Shown: piece after piece, positions 17,257-26,009 of the stretch
Layout: every line of letters starts with the position of its first letter
Position numbering within the stretch: the first letter of the stretch is position 1
NCBI GenBank assembly: GCA_947492185.1
Contig: CANLMR010000001.1
Coordinates: 868,001 to 932,000, forward strand
DNA: 64,000 nt
Reading direction: 5' to 3'
Origin: an uncultured Tenacibaculum sp.
Lineage (GTDB): Bacteria > Bacteroidota > Bacteroidia > Flavobacteriales > Flavobacteriaceae
The notes under the pieces: model-generated
Databases searched by the model: none
The model's input: the letters and a program-made list of their open reading frames with translations, nothing else
What the model was told of the DNA's origin: nothing
Made by a program: the position numbers and the translations under genes

Positions 17257-18852
17257 ATGAATACAACCACAACTATTATCACAGGAAAAAATTATATAGG
17301 AAATCAACTATCATCAGAAGGAGATATTACATTTAAAACATTTAATCCTGAATTGAATGTGTCAATACAAAATAGTTTCACACAAGCAACTAAGGAAGAG
17401 GTAGAAAATGCAGTAATTAAAGCAAATGAAGCTTTTGATGTATACAAGAATTTTTCAGGAACAAAAAAAGCAACTTTTTTACGAGCTATTGCCGATGAAA
17501 TAGAGGCTTTAGAAGAGAAGTTGATAAATGTCTATTGTTCAGAAACTGGATTACCTCAAGGAAGAGCAGCTGGCGAACGAGGAAGAACAGTTTTCCAATT
17601 ACGTACTTTTGCAGATTTAGTAGAAGAAGGATCTTGGGTGGAAGCATCTATAGATACTGGAATTTCAGATAGAACTCCAGCACCAAAACCAGATGTACGT
17701 AAAATGAATATTCCTTTAGGTCCAGTAGTTGTTTTTGGAGCAAGTAATTTTCCATTAGCTTATTCTACAGCAGGTGGAGATACTGCTGCTGCTTTAGCTG
17801 CAGGTTGTCCAGTTATTGTGAAATCACATCCGATGCATGCCGGAACGGGAGAGTTAATAGCTTCTGCAATTATTAGTGCAGCTGAGAAAACAGGAATGCC
17901 AAATGGAGTATTTTCTAACATTAATTCTCAAGATTATGATGCAGGACAACAATTAGTGAGTCATCCTAAAGTAAAAGCAGTTGGTTTTACAGGAAGTATT
18001 AAAGGAGGAAGAGCCTTGTTAGATATTGCGGCTAAAAGAGAAGAACCTATTCCTGTCTTTGCTGAAATGGGAAGTATAAATCCAGTAGTTGTATTACCAA
18101 AAGCGATACAAAATAGAGGAAATGAAATTGCGAATACCTATGCGGGCTCTGTTACGTTGGGTGCAGGACAATTCTGCACGAATCCAGGTTTGATTTTAGG
18201 AATTTCTGGAGAGGAATTATCTGGTTTTATTGACGAACTAGGATCGAAAATCAAAGAAATCAATCCTTCTTGTATGTTACATCCAAACATTCATAGAGCA
18301 TATGAGAAAGGGAGACAGGAAGCAATCAATCAAAAAGAAATAACGATAGTAGCTAATTTAGACGGAGAGATTCAAACAAATTATGCTTCACAATTAGTGG
18401 CAACGGTTTCTGGGAAAACGTTTTTAGAAAATACAACCTTACATCACGAAGTATTTGGTCCGTTTTCAATTGTTGTGGCTTGTGAAAATTTAGAAGAATT
18501 AGAACAAATTATAGCTGGATTAGAAGGTCAATTAACAGGGACTATAATTTCAGATGATGATGAAATTTCGAATTACCCAGAGTTAGTTGCTAAAATGCAA
18601 AACAGAGTTGGGCGATTAATTTTTAATGGAGTTCCAACAGGAGTAGAGGTTTGTCCTTCAATGGTTCATGGAGGACCGTATCCAGCTTCAACAGATAGTC
18701 GCTTTACCGCAGTTGGAATTCATTCTATAAAGCGTTGGGTACGCCCATTTAGCTTTCAAAATTGGCCAAATTCTTTATTACCTGATGAACTAAAAGCTGA
18801 AAACCCATTACAGATTACGAGATTAGTAAATGGTCAACTAACTCAATCGTAA
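17257..18852 (+). CDS. Aldehyde dehydrogenase, probable 2,5-dioxovalerate (alpha-ketoglutarate semialdehyde) dehydrogenase
   Basis: A 531-residue NAD(P)-dependent aldehyde dehydrogenase with catalytic C307 (GAGQFCTNPG) and general base E270 (FAEMGSINP); GFTGSIKGG is the cofactor-loop motif. The extended length and FAEMGS/GQFCTNPG pattern match the ketoglutarate semialdehyde dehydrogenase type. In the operon it would oxidise 2,5-dioxopentanoate to 2-oxoglutarate, the last step of hydroxyproline breakdown. It is 4 bp from the next gene. Confidence 0.9.
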   Translation: MNTTTTIITGKNYIGNQLSSEGDITFKTFNPELNVSIQNSFTQATKEEVENAVIKANEAFDVYKNFSGTKKATFLRAIADEIEALEEKLINVYCSETGLPQGRAAGERGRTVFQLRTFADLVEEGSWVEASIDTGISDRTPAPKPDVRKMNIPLGPVVVFGASNFPLAYSTAGGDTAAALAAGCPVIVKSHPMHAGTGELIASAIISAAEKTGMPNGVFSNINSQDYDAGQQLVSHPKVKAVGFTGSIKGGRALLDIAAKREEPIPVFAEMGSINPVVVLPKAIQNRGNEIANTYAGSVTLGAGQFCTNPGLILGISGEELSGFIDELGSKIKEINPSCMLHPNIHRAYEKGRQEAINQKEITIVANLDGEIQTNYASQLVATVSGKTFLENTTLHHEVFGPFSIVVACENLEELEQIIAGLEGQLTGTIISDDDEISNYPELVAKMQNRVGRLIFNGVPTGVEVCPSMVHGGPYPASTDSRFTAVGIHSIKRWVRPFSFQNWPNSLLPDELKAENPLQITRLVNGQLTQS

Positions 18853-18856
18853 TATC

Positions 18857-19864
18857 ATGAGATCAGTTTTTACTTGTATTGATGGACATACGTGTGGAAA
18901 TCCTGTTCGAGTTGTAAAAGAAGGCGGACCAGAGCTTATAGGAGATTCTATGAGTGAAAAGCGTCAGCATTTTTTAAAAGAATTCGACTGGATTCGTAAA
19001 GGGTTAATGTTTGAGCCTCGTGGTCATGATATGATGAGTGGTTCTATTTTATATCCGCCTCAAAACCCTAAGAACGATTTTGGAATTTTATTCATTGAAA
19101 CTTCAGGGTGTTTACCTATGTGTGGACACGGAACTATTGGAACCATAACTATTGGTGTTGAAGAAGGATTAATTCAGCCTAAAATACCAGGGATAATTAA
19201 AATGGAAGCTCCGGCAGGATTGGTAGAAATAGAATATCAACAAACTGGAGAGAAAGTAGATTGGGTTCGCTTAACGAATGTGAAAAGTTATCTGGCTGCT
19301 GAAAATTTAACGATTGACTGTCCAGAATTAGGAGAAATTATTTTTGATGTAGCCTACGGGGGTAATTTTTATGCAATTGTAGATCCGCAGAAAAACTTTT
19401 CTGGAATTCAAGATTATACAGCATCCAAAATAGTTCAATACTCTCAAGAAGTAAGAGTTAGAATAAATGAAAAATTCCCAGATCAATTTATTCATCCAGA
19501 GAATGATACGATTAGAGATGTTTCTCATATGTTATGGACAGGAACACCTATTGATGAGAATTCATCGGGAAGAAATGCGGTATTCTATGGAGATAAAGCG
19601 ATAGATAGAAGTCCTTGTGGAACAGGAACTTCTGCTAGAATTGCTCAGTTACATGCTAAAGGGAAATTAGCGGTAGGTGAAGAGTTTATTCATGAAAGTT
19701 TTATTGGTAGTAAATTTATAGGAAGAATCAAAGAAGAAACAACTTTGGATGGAAAGAAAGCAATTATTCCTAGTATTCAAGGTTGGGCAAAAGTATATGG
19801 ATATAACACGATTATTATTGATGATGAAGATGATCCATATGCACACGGATTTCAAGTGATATAA
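18857..19864 (+). CDS. 4-hydroxyproline 2-epimerase (proline racemase family)
   Basis: A 335-residue proline-racemase-family enzyme. Both catalytic Cys are present, C89 in PMCGHGTIG and C254 in DRSPCGTGTSAR. This fits racemases and epimerases and excludes the trans-3-hydroxyproline dehydratase branch, which has Thr. With a D-amino-acid dehydrogenase, a pyrroline deaminase and an aldehyde dehydrogenase next to it, epimerisation of trans-4-hydroxy-L-proline to cis-4-hydroxy-D-proline is the best call. The gap is 4 bp upstream and 1 bp downstream. Confidence 0.9.
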   Translation: MRSVFTCIDGHTCGNPVRVVKEGGPELIGDSMSEKRQHFLKEFDWIRKGLMFEPRGHDMMSGSILYPPQNPKNDFGILFIETSGCLPMCGHGTIGTITIGVEEGLIQPKIPGIIKMEAPAGLVEIEYQQTGEKVDWVRLTNVKSYLAAENLTIDCPELGEIIFDVAYGGNFYAIVDPQKNFSGIQDYTASKIVQYSQEVRVRINEKFPDQFIHPENDTIRDVSHMLWTGTPIDENSSGRNAVFYGDKAIDRSPCGTGTSARIAQLHAKGKLAVGEEFIHESFIGSKFIGRIKEETTLDGKKAIIPSIQGWAKVYGYNTIIIDDEDDPYAHGFQVI

Positions 19865-19865
19865 T

Positions 19866-21113
19866 ATGAGTAAAAAAATAGTAATAATTGGAGGAGGAAT
19901 AATAGGCTTATGTTCGGCTTATTATTTACAAAAAGAGGCGTACGAAGTTATTATAGTAGACAAATCAGACTTTACTTCGGGTGCTTCTTATGTAAACGCA
20001 GGTTTAATTACACCAAGTCATATTATTTCATTAGCTGCTCCAGGAATCATTACAAAAGGAATTAAATGGATGTTCAATTCTTCCAGTCCGTTTTATGTAA
20101 AACCTAGATTAAATTATGATTTTTTGCAATGGTCGTGGTTGTTTAAAAAATCAGCAACACATCAGAAAGTAGCAGATTCTATTCCTGTTATTAGAGATGT
20201 GAATGTGTTGAGTAGAGCTTTATATGAAGAAATGAAAGCTGGAAAAGAGTTTGATTTCTTTCATGAACATAAAGGTCTATTAATGTTGTATAAAACTGAT
20301 AAGGCTGGAGAAGAAGAATGGAGTGTTGGGAAAAAAGCCATAGAATGTGGCTTAAAAGTGACTAATTTGTCACAAGAAGAATTACGGAAATTAGAACCTT
20401 CTGTGGACTCAGAAATTAAGGGAGCGGTTCATTATTTATCTGATGCACATATGGCTCCAAACAATTTTATGCAGCAAATGAAAGCTTATTTGTTGAGTAA
20501 AGGAGTTGTTTTTAAATCGGAAACAGAAGTTTTAGATTTCAATGTGAAATCAAATTCTATTGAATCCATAAAAACTAAAGATGAAGACATTCATTTTGAT
20601 GAATTAATAGTAGCTACAGGATCTTGGACGCAGAATTTAATCAAAAAGTTAAAGATTAATATTCCTGTTCAAGCAGGAAAAGGTTATCGAATAGATGTTC
20701 AAAATGAAACTCAAATTACAATTCCTTCTATTTTATTAGAAGCAAAAGTAGCGGTAACGCCAATGAATGGATTTACACGCTTTGCTGGAACAATGGAAAT
20801 CGGAGGAATTAATCATACAATTAATCAGAAAAGAGTTAACGCTATTGCAAACGCGGCTGAATTGTATTATAATAGTCTTAAAATCAAAAATATAGACAAA
20901 AGAGCTGCGTCTTGTGGATTACGACCATGTTCACCAGATGGTTTACCATATATTGGAAAGGTTTCAGGTTATAAAAACCTTACAGTGGCTGCAGGACATG
21001 CTATGATGGGATGGAGTTTAGGTCCAGCAACAGGGAAACTTATAACTGAAATTATTTCGAATCAAAAAACAAGTATGGATATAACACCTTTTGCTGTGGA
21101 AAGATTTTCTTAG
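19866..21113 (+). CDS. FAD-dependent D-amino-acid oxidoreductase, probable D-hydroxyproline dehydrogenase
   Basis: A 415-residue DAO/DadA-family flavoprotein. The dinucleotide-binding motif GGGIIG is at residues 8-13, followed by the ASYVNAGLITPSH segment typical of DadA-like enzymes; near the C-terminus CGLRPCSPDGLPYIG and GHAMMGWSLGPATG form the second FAD contact. In this operon it would oxidise cis-4-hydroxy-D-proline to pyrroline-4-hydroxy-2-carboxylate. The start is 1 bp after the previous stop. Electrons probably go to the respiratory chain if membrane-associated, but no TM helix is evident. Confidence 0.9.
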   Translation: MSKKIVIIGGGIIGLCSAYYLQKEAYEVIIVDKSDFTSGASYVNAGLITPSHIISLAAPGIITKGIKWMFNSSSPFYVKPRLNYDFLQWSWLFKKSATHQKVADSIPVIRDVNVLSRALYEEMKAGKEFDFFHEHKGLLMLYKTDKAGEEEWSVGKKAIECGLKVTNLSQEELRKLEPSVDSEIKGAVHYLSDAHMAPNNFMQQMKAYLLSKGVVFKSETEVLDFNVKSNSIESIKTKDEDIHFDELIVATGSWTQNLIKKLKINIPVQAGKGYRIDVQNETQITIPSILLEAKVAVTPMNGFTRFAGTMEIGGINHTINQKRVNAIANAAELYYNSLKIKNIDKRAASCGLRPCSPDGLPYIGKVSGYKNLTVAAGHAMMGWSLGPATGKLITEIISNQKTSMDITPFAVERFS

Positions 21114-21127
21114 TTATATTTGTTTAA

Positions 21128-21673
21128 ATGGACAAGAAGGTACTAAGGACATTATATAAGCAAAAAAGAAAAGATTTATCTAACGATGAGGTAATGAAGC
21201 TTCAAGAAAAAATCTATGATCAAATTTTCCAGCATGATTTTTCTTCTGTTGAAAATATCCATATTTTTTTAACTATAGAAAAACAAAAAGAAATTAACAC
21301 CTATCCTATAATTGCATTTTTAAGATCAAAAAATAAGAATGTAATTATTAGTAAAAGTGATTTTACTACAGCTACACTTACTCACTTTCTTTTAGAAAAT
21401 GATACAAAACTAAATATTAGTAAATACGGTATTCCAGAACCTGAAGAAGCAAAAGAAATCAATGTAAAAGATATTGATTTAGTGTTTGTTCCTTTATTAA
21501 TTTCAGACCAAAAGAATTATAGAGTTGGTTATGGGAAAGGTTTTTATGATCGTTTTTTAAGTGAATGTAAACCAACAATAAAAACCATAGGCTTAAATTT
21601 TTTCGAACCAATTGAAAAAATTATAGATATTAATGAATTCGATGTTCCATTAAATATCGTCTTTACTCCATAA
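21128..21673 (+). CDS. 5-formyltetrahydrofolate cyclo-ligase
   Basis: A 181-residue enzyme (MTHFS/YgfA family) converting 5-formyl-THF + ATP to 5,10-methenyl-THF. Motifs: basic N-terminus KKVLRTLYKQKRKDLS (ATP binding), VPLLISD and the signature GYGKGFYDRFL near residue 138. It lies 14 bp after the hydroxyproline operon and may be transcribed with it, though functionally unrelated. Confidence 0.93.
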   Translation: MDKKVLRTLYKQKRKDLSNDEVMKLQEKIYDQIFQHDFSSVENIHIFLTIEKQKEINTYPIIAFLRSKNKNVIISKSDFTTATLTHFLLENDTKLNISKYGIPEPEEAKEINVKDIDLVFVPLLISDQKNYRVGYGKGFYDRFLSECKPTIKTIGLNFFEPIEKIIDINEFDVPLNIVFTP

Positions 21674-21680
21674 AGTATTA

Positions 21681-21746
21681 TCATTCCCGTGAAGACGGGA
21701 ATCTTAAAGTAGTTATTTTACAGATTCCTGCTTACGCAGGAATGAC
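21681..21746. repeat. Dispersed repeat, pair of CATTCCYG palindromes
   Basis: Two short palindromes in tandem: TCATTCCCGTGAAGACGGGAA (stem TTCCCGT/ACGGGAA) and GATTCCTGCTTACGCAGGAA (stem TTCCTGC/GCAGGAA), bounded by TCATTCC and GGAATGAC. The outer ends are inverted repeats too. It may act as the terminator of the upstream operon. Confidence 0.75.
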
Positions 21747-21785
21747 AAATAAAAATTAACTTCAAACGTTATTATTACACAAAAA

Positions 21786-21813
21786 AAGAAGAAACTCTTA
21801 AAAGTTCCTTCTT
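21786..21813 (-). terminator. Terminator of the minus-strand membrane protein gene
   Basis: AAGAAG-AACT / AGTT-CTTCTT stem with one internal mismatch; on the minus strand it is followed by a run of seven T (complement of 21781-21787). Confidence 0.65.
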
Positions 21814-21843
21814 CCTTAATTCTTTAGTAAAAATAATCTTTAC

Positions 21844-22311
21844 TTATTCTGCTGGCTTCTCACTGGCTTCTTCTGTTTGAGGTTCTTCTTCCTCTTCATC
21901 ATTTGATGAAAACTTTCCCCAAACAATTAAACCGATAACTAAAAGGAATACAAGCTTTCCTCCAATTTTTTTCCAAAACGAAATAGGATGTTCAGCCAAT
22001 TCCAAGTTATAGGCTGTTTTTAGTTCAGCTAATTGAGCATCAGTAATTTCATAGTATACTGTTTCATCTTCGTTAATTAGCACGTACTTTCCTTTAGTAT
22101 TCCAAGCAGGTACCCAAACAGCACCATACTCTTCGTATAAATAACCTAAATTCAAGTAATCTGAACCTTCTTTTAAGTTTTCGTCGTTAGGTAAATCTTT
22201 AACTAACGCTATTTTTTCACAAGGAATACAAACAGGAATTCTGCCTCTTTTAGCAAAGGCTTCATTAGCAAATAAAACGGTAAACGTAATAAGTAATACG
22301 ATTTTTTTCAT
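21844..22311 (-). CDS. Exported single-TM protein of unknown function
   Basis: A 155-residue protein with a signal peptide (MKKIVLLITFTVLFANEAFA), a short extracytoplasmic domain with C-x2-C (PVCIPCEKI) and a YLNLGYLYEEYG segment, a membrane helix near residues 116-133 (KLVFLLVIGLIVWG), and an acidic Glu-rich tail. The ATG at 22311 is preferred over the one at 22365 because it starts the signal peptide cleanly. It lies downstream of rho on the same strand, beyond a strong terminator. No family is recognised. Confidence 0.75.
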   Translation of the reverse strand: MKKIVLLITFTVLFANEAFAKRGRIPVCIPCEKIALVKDLPNDENLKEGSDYLNLGYLYEEYGAVWVPAWNTKGKYVLINEDETVYYEITDAQLAELKTAYNLELAEHPISFWKKIGGKLVFLLVIGLIVWGKFSSNDEEEEEPQTEEASEKPAE

Positions 22312-22407
22312 AGTTATAATTTTAATTAGTTGAGTTACAAATAAACTAAAATAAAATGATTTCATAACTATAAAGAGCTGTTTTTAAGCTAAATATAAAA
22401 CATCGAT

Positions 22408-22448
22408 AAAACAAAAGCGCCTTGATAATATCAAGGCGCTTTTGTTTT
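22408..22448 (-). terminator. Intrinsic terminator after rho
   Basis: Nearly perfect palindrome with core GCGCCTTGATA-A-TATCAAGGCGC flanked by AAAACAAAA and TTTTGTTTT, so it can act in both directions. It is 18 bp beyond the rho stop codon. Confidence 0.85.
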
Positions 22449-22465
22449 TATAATGATTTAAATAA

Positions 22466-24268
22466 CTATCCGTTCATAGAAATTAAGAACTCTTCATTAT
22501 TTATTGAAGTTTTAATTCGTTGTTGAATGAATTCCATTGCTTCAATTGGATTCATATCTGCTAAGTATTTACGTAATACCCACATACGTTGTACTGTTTT
22601 CGGATCTAATAATAAATCATCTCTACGTGTACTAGACTTAATTAAGTCGATAGCTGGATAAATTCTACGGTTAGCAATATTACGCTCTAACTGAAGTTCC
22701 ATATTACCAGTACCTTTAAATTCTTCAAAAATAACCTCGTCCATTTTAGAACCGGTTTCTGTTAAAGCAGTAGCAATAATAGTTAAAGAACCTCCATTTT
22801 CAATATTACGAGCAGCACCAAAGAAACGTTTTGGTTTGTGTAGTGCGTTTGCATCAATACCTCCCGATAATATCTTACCAGAAGCAGGAGCAACAGTATT
22901 ATAAGCACGAGCTAAACGTGTAATAGAATCTAATAAAATAACTACATCATGTCCACATTCTACTAAACGTTTTGCTTTTTCTAAAACGATATTTGCAACA
23001 CGTACATGTTTGTCTGCAGGCTCATCAAAAGTAGAAGCTACAACCTCACCACGTACACTACGCTTCATATCGGTAACTTCCTCAGGACGTTCGTCAATTA
23101 ATAATACAATTTGATATACTTCTGGATGATTAGCAGCAATAGCATTTGCAACGTCTTTTAATAACATTGTTTTACCTGTTTTAGGTTGTGCTACTAACAT
23201 ACCACGTTGTCCTTTACCAATAGGAGAGAATAAATCCATTATTCTAGTAGAAAGAGAACTTCCTTTTTCTGCTAAATTAAATTTCTCATTTGCAAATAAA
23301 GGGGTTAAGTGCTCAAAAGATACACGGTCTCTAACGATATTAGGGCTTAATCCGTTGATTTTTGATACTCGGATTAATGGGAAATACTTTTCACCTTCTT
23401 TTGGTGGGCGAACATTTCCTTTAACAGTATCTCCAGTTTTTAAACCAAATAGTTTTATTTGAGATTGTGATACATAAATATCATCTGGAGATGATAAATA
23501 GTTGTAATCAGAAGAACGTAAGAAACCATAACCATCTGGCATCATTTCTAATACACCTTCACTTTCAATAATTCCATCAAACTCATAATCTGGATCACGG
23601 TATTTATTTCCGCTTTTATGCTTCGGACCTTGGTTTTTATTTTGATGTTTATTATTATTTCTGTTTTGGTTATTATTCCTGTTCTGATTATTATTTCTGT
23701 TAGAATTCTGTTGGTTATTTTGAGAACTCTGAGATTTGTTTTTATCAGAAGAAGAATGTCTTTGGTTGTTTTTCTGATTTGAATTACTCTGGTTAGAAGT
23801 ACTCTGTTTGGCAGTGTTCTGATTAGAACTAATCTGTTTAGCAGTATTCTGATTTGAATTACTCTGGTTAGAACTTACCTGATTAGTAGTGTTCTGACTT
23901 GTGTTATTCTGGTTCGAATTGTTATTTGAACTGTTAGAGTTATTCGAGTTGTTTTGAACTTTAGGCTCAGGTTTTACTGTATTTGCCGTTTGTTCAGCCG
24001 ATTTAGAAATGCGTTTTCTTTTAGGCTTTTCTTTCTTGTTTTCAGCATCATTAGCCTTAGAAGTAGAAGTTGTTTCTACTTTCTTTTCTTTAGCATTACT
24101 AGGTTTTTTTTCTTTTGGTAATTCCTTATTTGCTTCCGCTTGCGTATCAAGTATCTTATATATAAGGTCTAATTTTTTTAATTGACTTGTTTTTTTTAAG
24201 CCAATATTCTTAGCTATTTCCTGTAATTCAACTAATTTTTTTGCTTTTAAATTCGAGATTTCGAACAT
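22466..24268 (-). CDS. rho: Transcription termination factor Rho with long Asn/Gln/Ser-rich insert
   Basis: A 600-residue hexameric RNA helicase that ends transcription. Order: Rho N-terminal helical domain (residues 1-45, [14 protein letters not shown]), a Lys/Glu-rich then Asn-Gln-Ser-rich low-complexity stretch (about 50-225), cold-shock-like RNA-binding domain (about 228-305, [10 protein letters not shown]), and RecA-type ATPase (about 320-595) with Walker A PKTGKT near residue 355, [10 protein letters not shown], and [11 protein letters not shown]. The insert, absent from E. coli Rho (419 residues), is a known trait of Bacteroidota and may form condensates or bind RNA; that is inference. 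The insert DNA is a degenerate tandem repeat. Confidence 0.97.
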   Translation of the reverse strand: MFEISNLKAKKLVELQEIAKNIGLKKTSQLKKLDLIYKILDTQAEANKELPKEKKPSNAKEKKVETTSTSKANDAENKKEKPKRKRISKSAEQTANTVKPEPKVQNNSNNSNSSNNNSNQNNTSQNTTNQVSSNQSNSNQNTAKQISSNQNTAKQSTSNQSNSNQKNNQRHSSSDKNKSQSSQNNQQNSNRNNNQNRNNNQNRNNNKHQNKNQGPKHKSGNKYRDPDYEFDGIIESEGVLEMMPDGYGFLRSSDYNYLSSPDDIYVSQSQIKLFGLKTGDTVKGNVRPPKEGEKYFPLIRVSKINGLSPNIVRDRVSFEHLTPLFANEKFNLAEKGSSLSTRIMDLFSPIGKGQRGMLVAQPKTGKTMLLKDVANAIAANHPEVYQIVLLIDERPEEVTDMKRSVRGEVVASTFDEPADKHVRVANIVLEKAKRLVECGHDVVILLDSITRLARAYNTVAPASGKILSGGIDANALHKPKRFFGAARNIENGGSLTIIATALTETGSKMDEVIFEEFKGTGNMELQLERNIANRRIYPAIDLIKSSTRRDDLLLDPKTVQRMWVLRKYLADMNPIEAMEFIQQRIKTSINNEEFLISMNG

Positions 24269-24445
24269 TAGTATATTTTTAAATTATAAAGTATTTAAGA
24301 AAAAGGGATTTTTTTGTCTAGATTTTTTTTGAGTAAGACAGCTTGCTAACATTAAGTAATAATATAAACTTTTGTGAGGTATCCGTCGCAACAAATATAG
24401 CTAAATATTTTAATATGCAAAGTTTCTTATTATAAAAAGAAAATG

Positions 24446-24453
24446 TACATTTG
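24446..24453 (+). promoter_or_regulatory. Putative promoter of the DUF4293 gene
   Basis: TACATTTG matches the -7 consensus TAnnTTTG; TTTC at 24423-24426, 19 bp upstream, is one base from the -33 TTTG box. Confidence 0.5.
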
Positions 24454-24472
24454 TTGCCCTAATTATTATTAG

Positions 24473-24904
24473 ATGATACAAAGAATACAATCCTTATACT
24501 TATTATTAGCTGGAATTATTTCCGGAGGATTGACTTTTGTATTTAATTTATGGAGTACAGTAAAAACTAATGTGTTTTCATTAGACTTGTTTGCTGCGAA
24601 CTCAATTATGGAAAAAATAGTACCTATACTATTTATGGTATCAGCTCTTTTAGCAATTGTAACAATATTTTTATTTAAGAATAGAAAGTTACAATTTGTA
24701 TTTGGGCGCTTAAATATTTTGACAAATCTTTTTTTATTAGGAGTGTTGGTATATTTATCACTAACGTTATCTGGAGAAACTGCGGTTTCTGAGAAAGGTA
24801 TTGGGATGTTCTTGCCTGTTATAATTATTGTATTGCTAGTTTTAGCAAACAAAGCCATTAAAAAGGACGAAGATCTCGTAAAATCTGTAGATAGATTACG
24901 ATAA
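24473..24904 (+). CDS. DUF4293 family membrane protein
   Basis: A 143-residue protein with four predicted membrane helices (about residues 8-28, 47-65, 75-95 and 106-125). The start MIQRIQSLYLLLAG is diagnostic of the DUF4293 family, which in Flavobacteriia usually lies divergent from rho, as here. Function unknown. Confidence 0.9.
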   Translation: MIQRIQSLYLLLAGIISGGLTFVFNLWSTVKTNVFSLDLFAANSIMEKIVPILFMVSALLAIVTIFLFKNRKLQFVFGRLNILTNLFLLGVLVYLSLTLSGETAVSEKGIGMFLPVIIIVLLVLANKAIKKDEDLVKSVDRLR

Positions 24905-24933
24905 ACCTAACATCTTAGTATATTTAGTGCGAT

Positions 24934-24962
24934 AAAACCGGGAAATTTTCTCGGTTTTTTTT
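24934..24962 (+). terminator. Intrinsic terminator after the DUF4293 gene
   Basis: AAAACCG-GAAA / TTTC-CGGTTTT stem with one mismatch followed by eight T, 30 bp past the stop codon. Confidence 0.8.
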
Positions 24963-25010
24963 ATACTATAAATGACTATTTTTGAGTTGTTTAGTAGAGC
25001 AGACTAAGTA

Positions 25011-25081
25011 GCGCCCCTGAGTACACTTCTAAGGGTTTTCCCTTAGAGACTCAAGGTAAACCCTGAGTGCGTTTTCAGGGT
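25011..25081 (+). promoter_or_regulatory. Structured leader with alternative hairpins before the LuxR-type regulator
   Basis: Contains TCTAAGGG-TTTT-CCCTTAGA (25028-25047) and ACCCTGA-8 nt-TCAGGGT (25060-25081). CCCTGAGT occurs twice (25015-25022 and 25061-25068), so TCAGGG at 25075-25080 could pair with either copy, and ACTCAAGG (25049-25056) is almost complementary to them. It lies 52 bp before the response-regulator start. It could be a regulatory leader or a small RNA; the class is not recognised. Confidence 0.5.
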
Positions 25082-25132
25082 GTTTGTAATTTGTCAGGAA
25101 TGTAATAACGTTATAAATTTGTAAGTGTAACA

Positions 25133-25792
25133 ATGAGAGATAAAATCAGAGTTCATATAGCCGACGATCATGAAGTTGTAATAGAAGGAGTTTCGGCACT
25201 AGTAAATACTGATGATAGTATTGAAGTTAAAGGTTATTCATTAACAGGAAAAGATGTAGTAGAATGGTTTAAGAATAACGAAGCAGATGTTTTAATTCTC
25301 GATATAAACATGCCAAAGTTAGATGGCATTGGAGTTTTAAAAACATTTAAAAACAGAAGTTTTAAACAAAAAACTATCATTCTCTCAGGGTTAAGCGATC
25401 CAAAAATCGTTCAAGAAATGATTGCACTAGGCGCAAATGGTTTCATAGAAAAAGGATCAGCAAGTGAGCACATAATACAAGCGATAAAAGCAGTTTACAA
25501 GGGAGAGCAGTATTATAGTGATGAAATAAAAGACAGTTTGTTCGATTTGTACATTAACGAATCTAAAACTGATGAAGCAATAAAAAGTAGTGTGGCTGAT
25601 GAACCACTTACCGAAAGAGAAATAGAAGTACTAAAACTAATTACACAAGAACTAAGTACTGCAGAAATTGCAGATAAATTAAATATAACTGTTAAAACAA
25701 TAGAAACACACAGAAGAAATTTATACAAAAAATTAAAAGTAAAAAATGTAGTAGGTTTGGCAATATACGCTGTTAAAAATAATATAGTTTAA
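25133..25792 (+). CDS. NarL/FixJ (LuxR)-type response regulator
   Basis: A 219-residue regulator with receiver domain (residues 4-120; acidic pocket D11/D12, phospho-acceptor D57 in LILDINMPKLDG, conserved Lys in EKGSA) and a C-terminal LuxR helix-turn-helix (about 150-212; LTEREIEVLKLI and TVKTIETHRRNLYKKL). It is probably the partner of the HisKA_3-type TPR kinase 940 bp downstream, with a lipoprotein gene between them. Confidence 0.93.
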   Translation: MRDKIRVHIADDHEVVIEGVSALVNTDDSIEVKGYSLTGKDVVEWFKNNEADVLILDINMPKLDGIGVLKTFKNRSFKQKTIILSGLSDPKIVQEMIALGANGFIEKGSASEHIIQAIKAVYKGEQYYSDEIKDSLFDLYINESKTDEAIKSSVADEPLTEREIEVLKLITQELSTAEIADKLNITVKTIETHRRNLYKKLKVKNVVGLAIYAVKNNIV

Positions 25793-25841
25793 TTAACCTC
25801 CCTTCAATTTTATATAGAGGTTCCCCGTCCTTATATATGTT

Positions 25842-25851
25842 CCCCCCCCCC
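25842..25851 (+). repeat. Homopolymeric C10 tract
   Basis: Ten consecutive C in an otherwise very AT-rich intergenic region, 50 bp after the response-regulator stop and 158 bp before the lipoprotein start. Such tracts are prone to slippage and could change promoter spacing. Confidence 0.8.
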
Positions 25852-26009
25852 GAACTATATTATAGCAATTGTCAAGCCTTCTTCATTTAATCTAAATGAA
25901 AATCAACTAACCAAACCCTAAATAAATCTAAATATTAGTCTCCCATTAATCTACCCTTTAATTAAACAATTAAAAGAGTTTATTAATCCACTTAAAGTTT
26001 TTAGTTACC

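Noticed and set aside
23640..24000. Tandem repeats in rho as a CRISPR array
   Set aside because: The repeats are short, degenerate, in frame and encode low-complexity protein; there are no regular spacers.
24469..24858. 129-codon minus-strand frame opposite the DUF4293 gene
   Set aside because: The DUF4293 gene on the plus strand is a recognised family with a promoter and terminator; the antisense frame has none of these.
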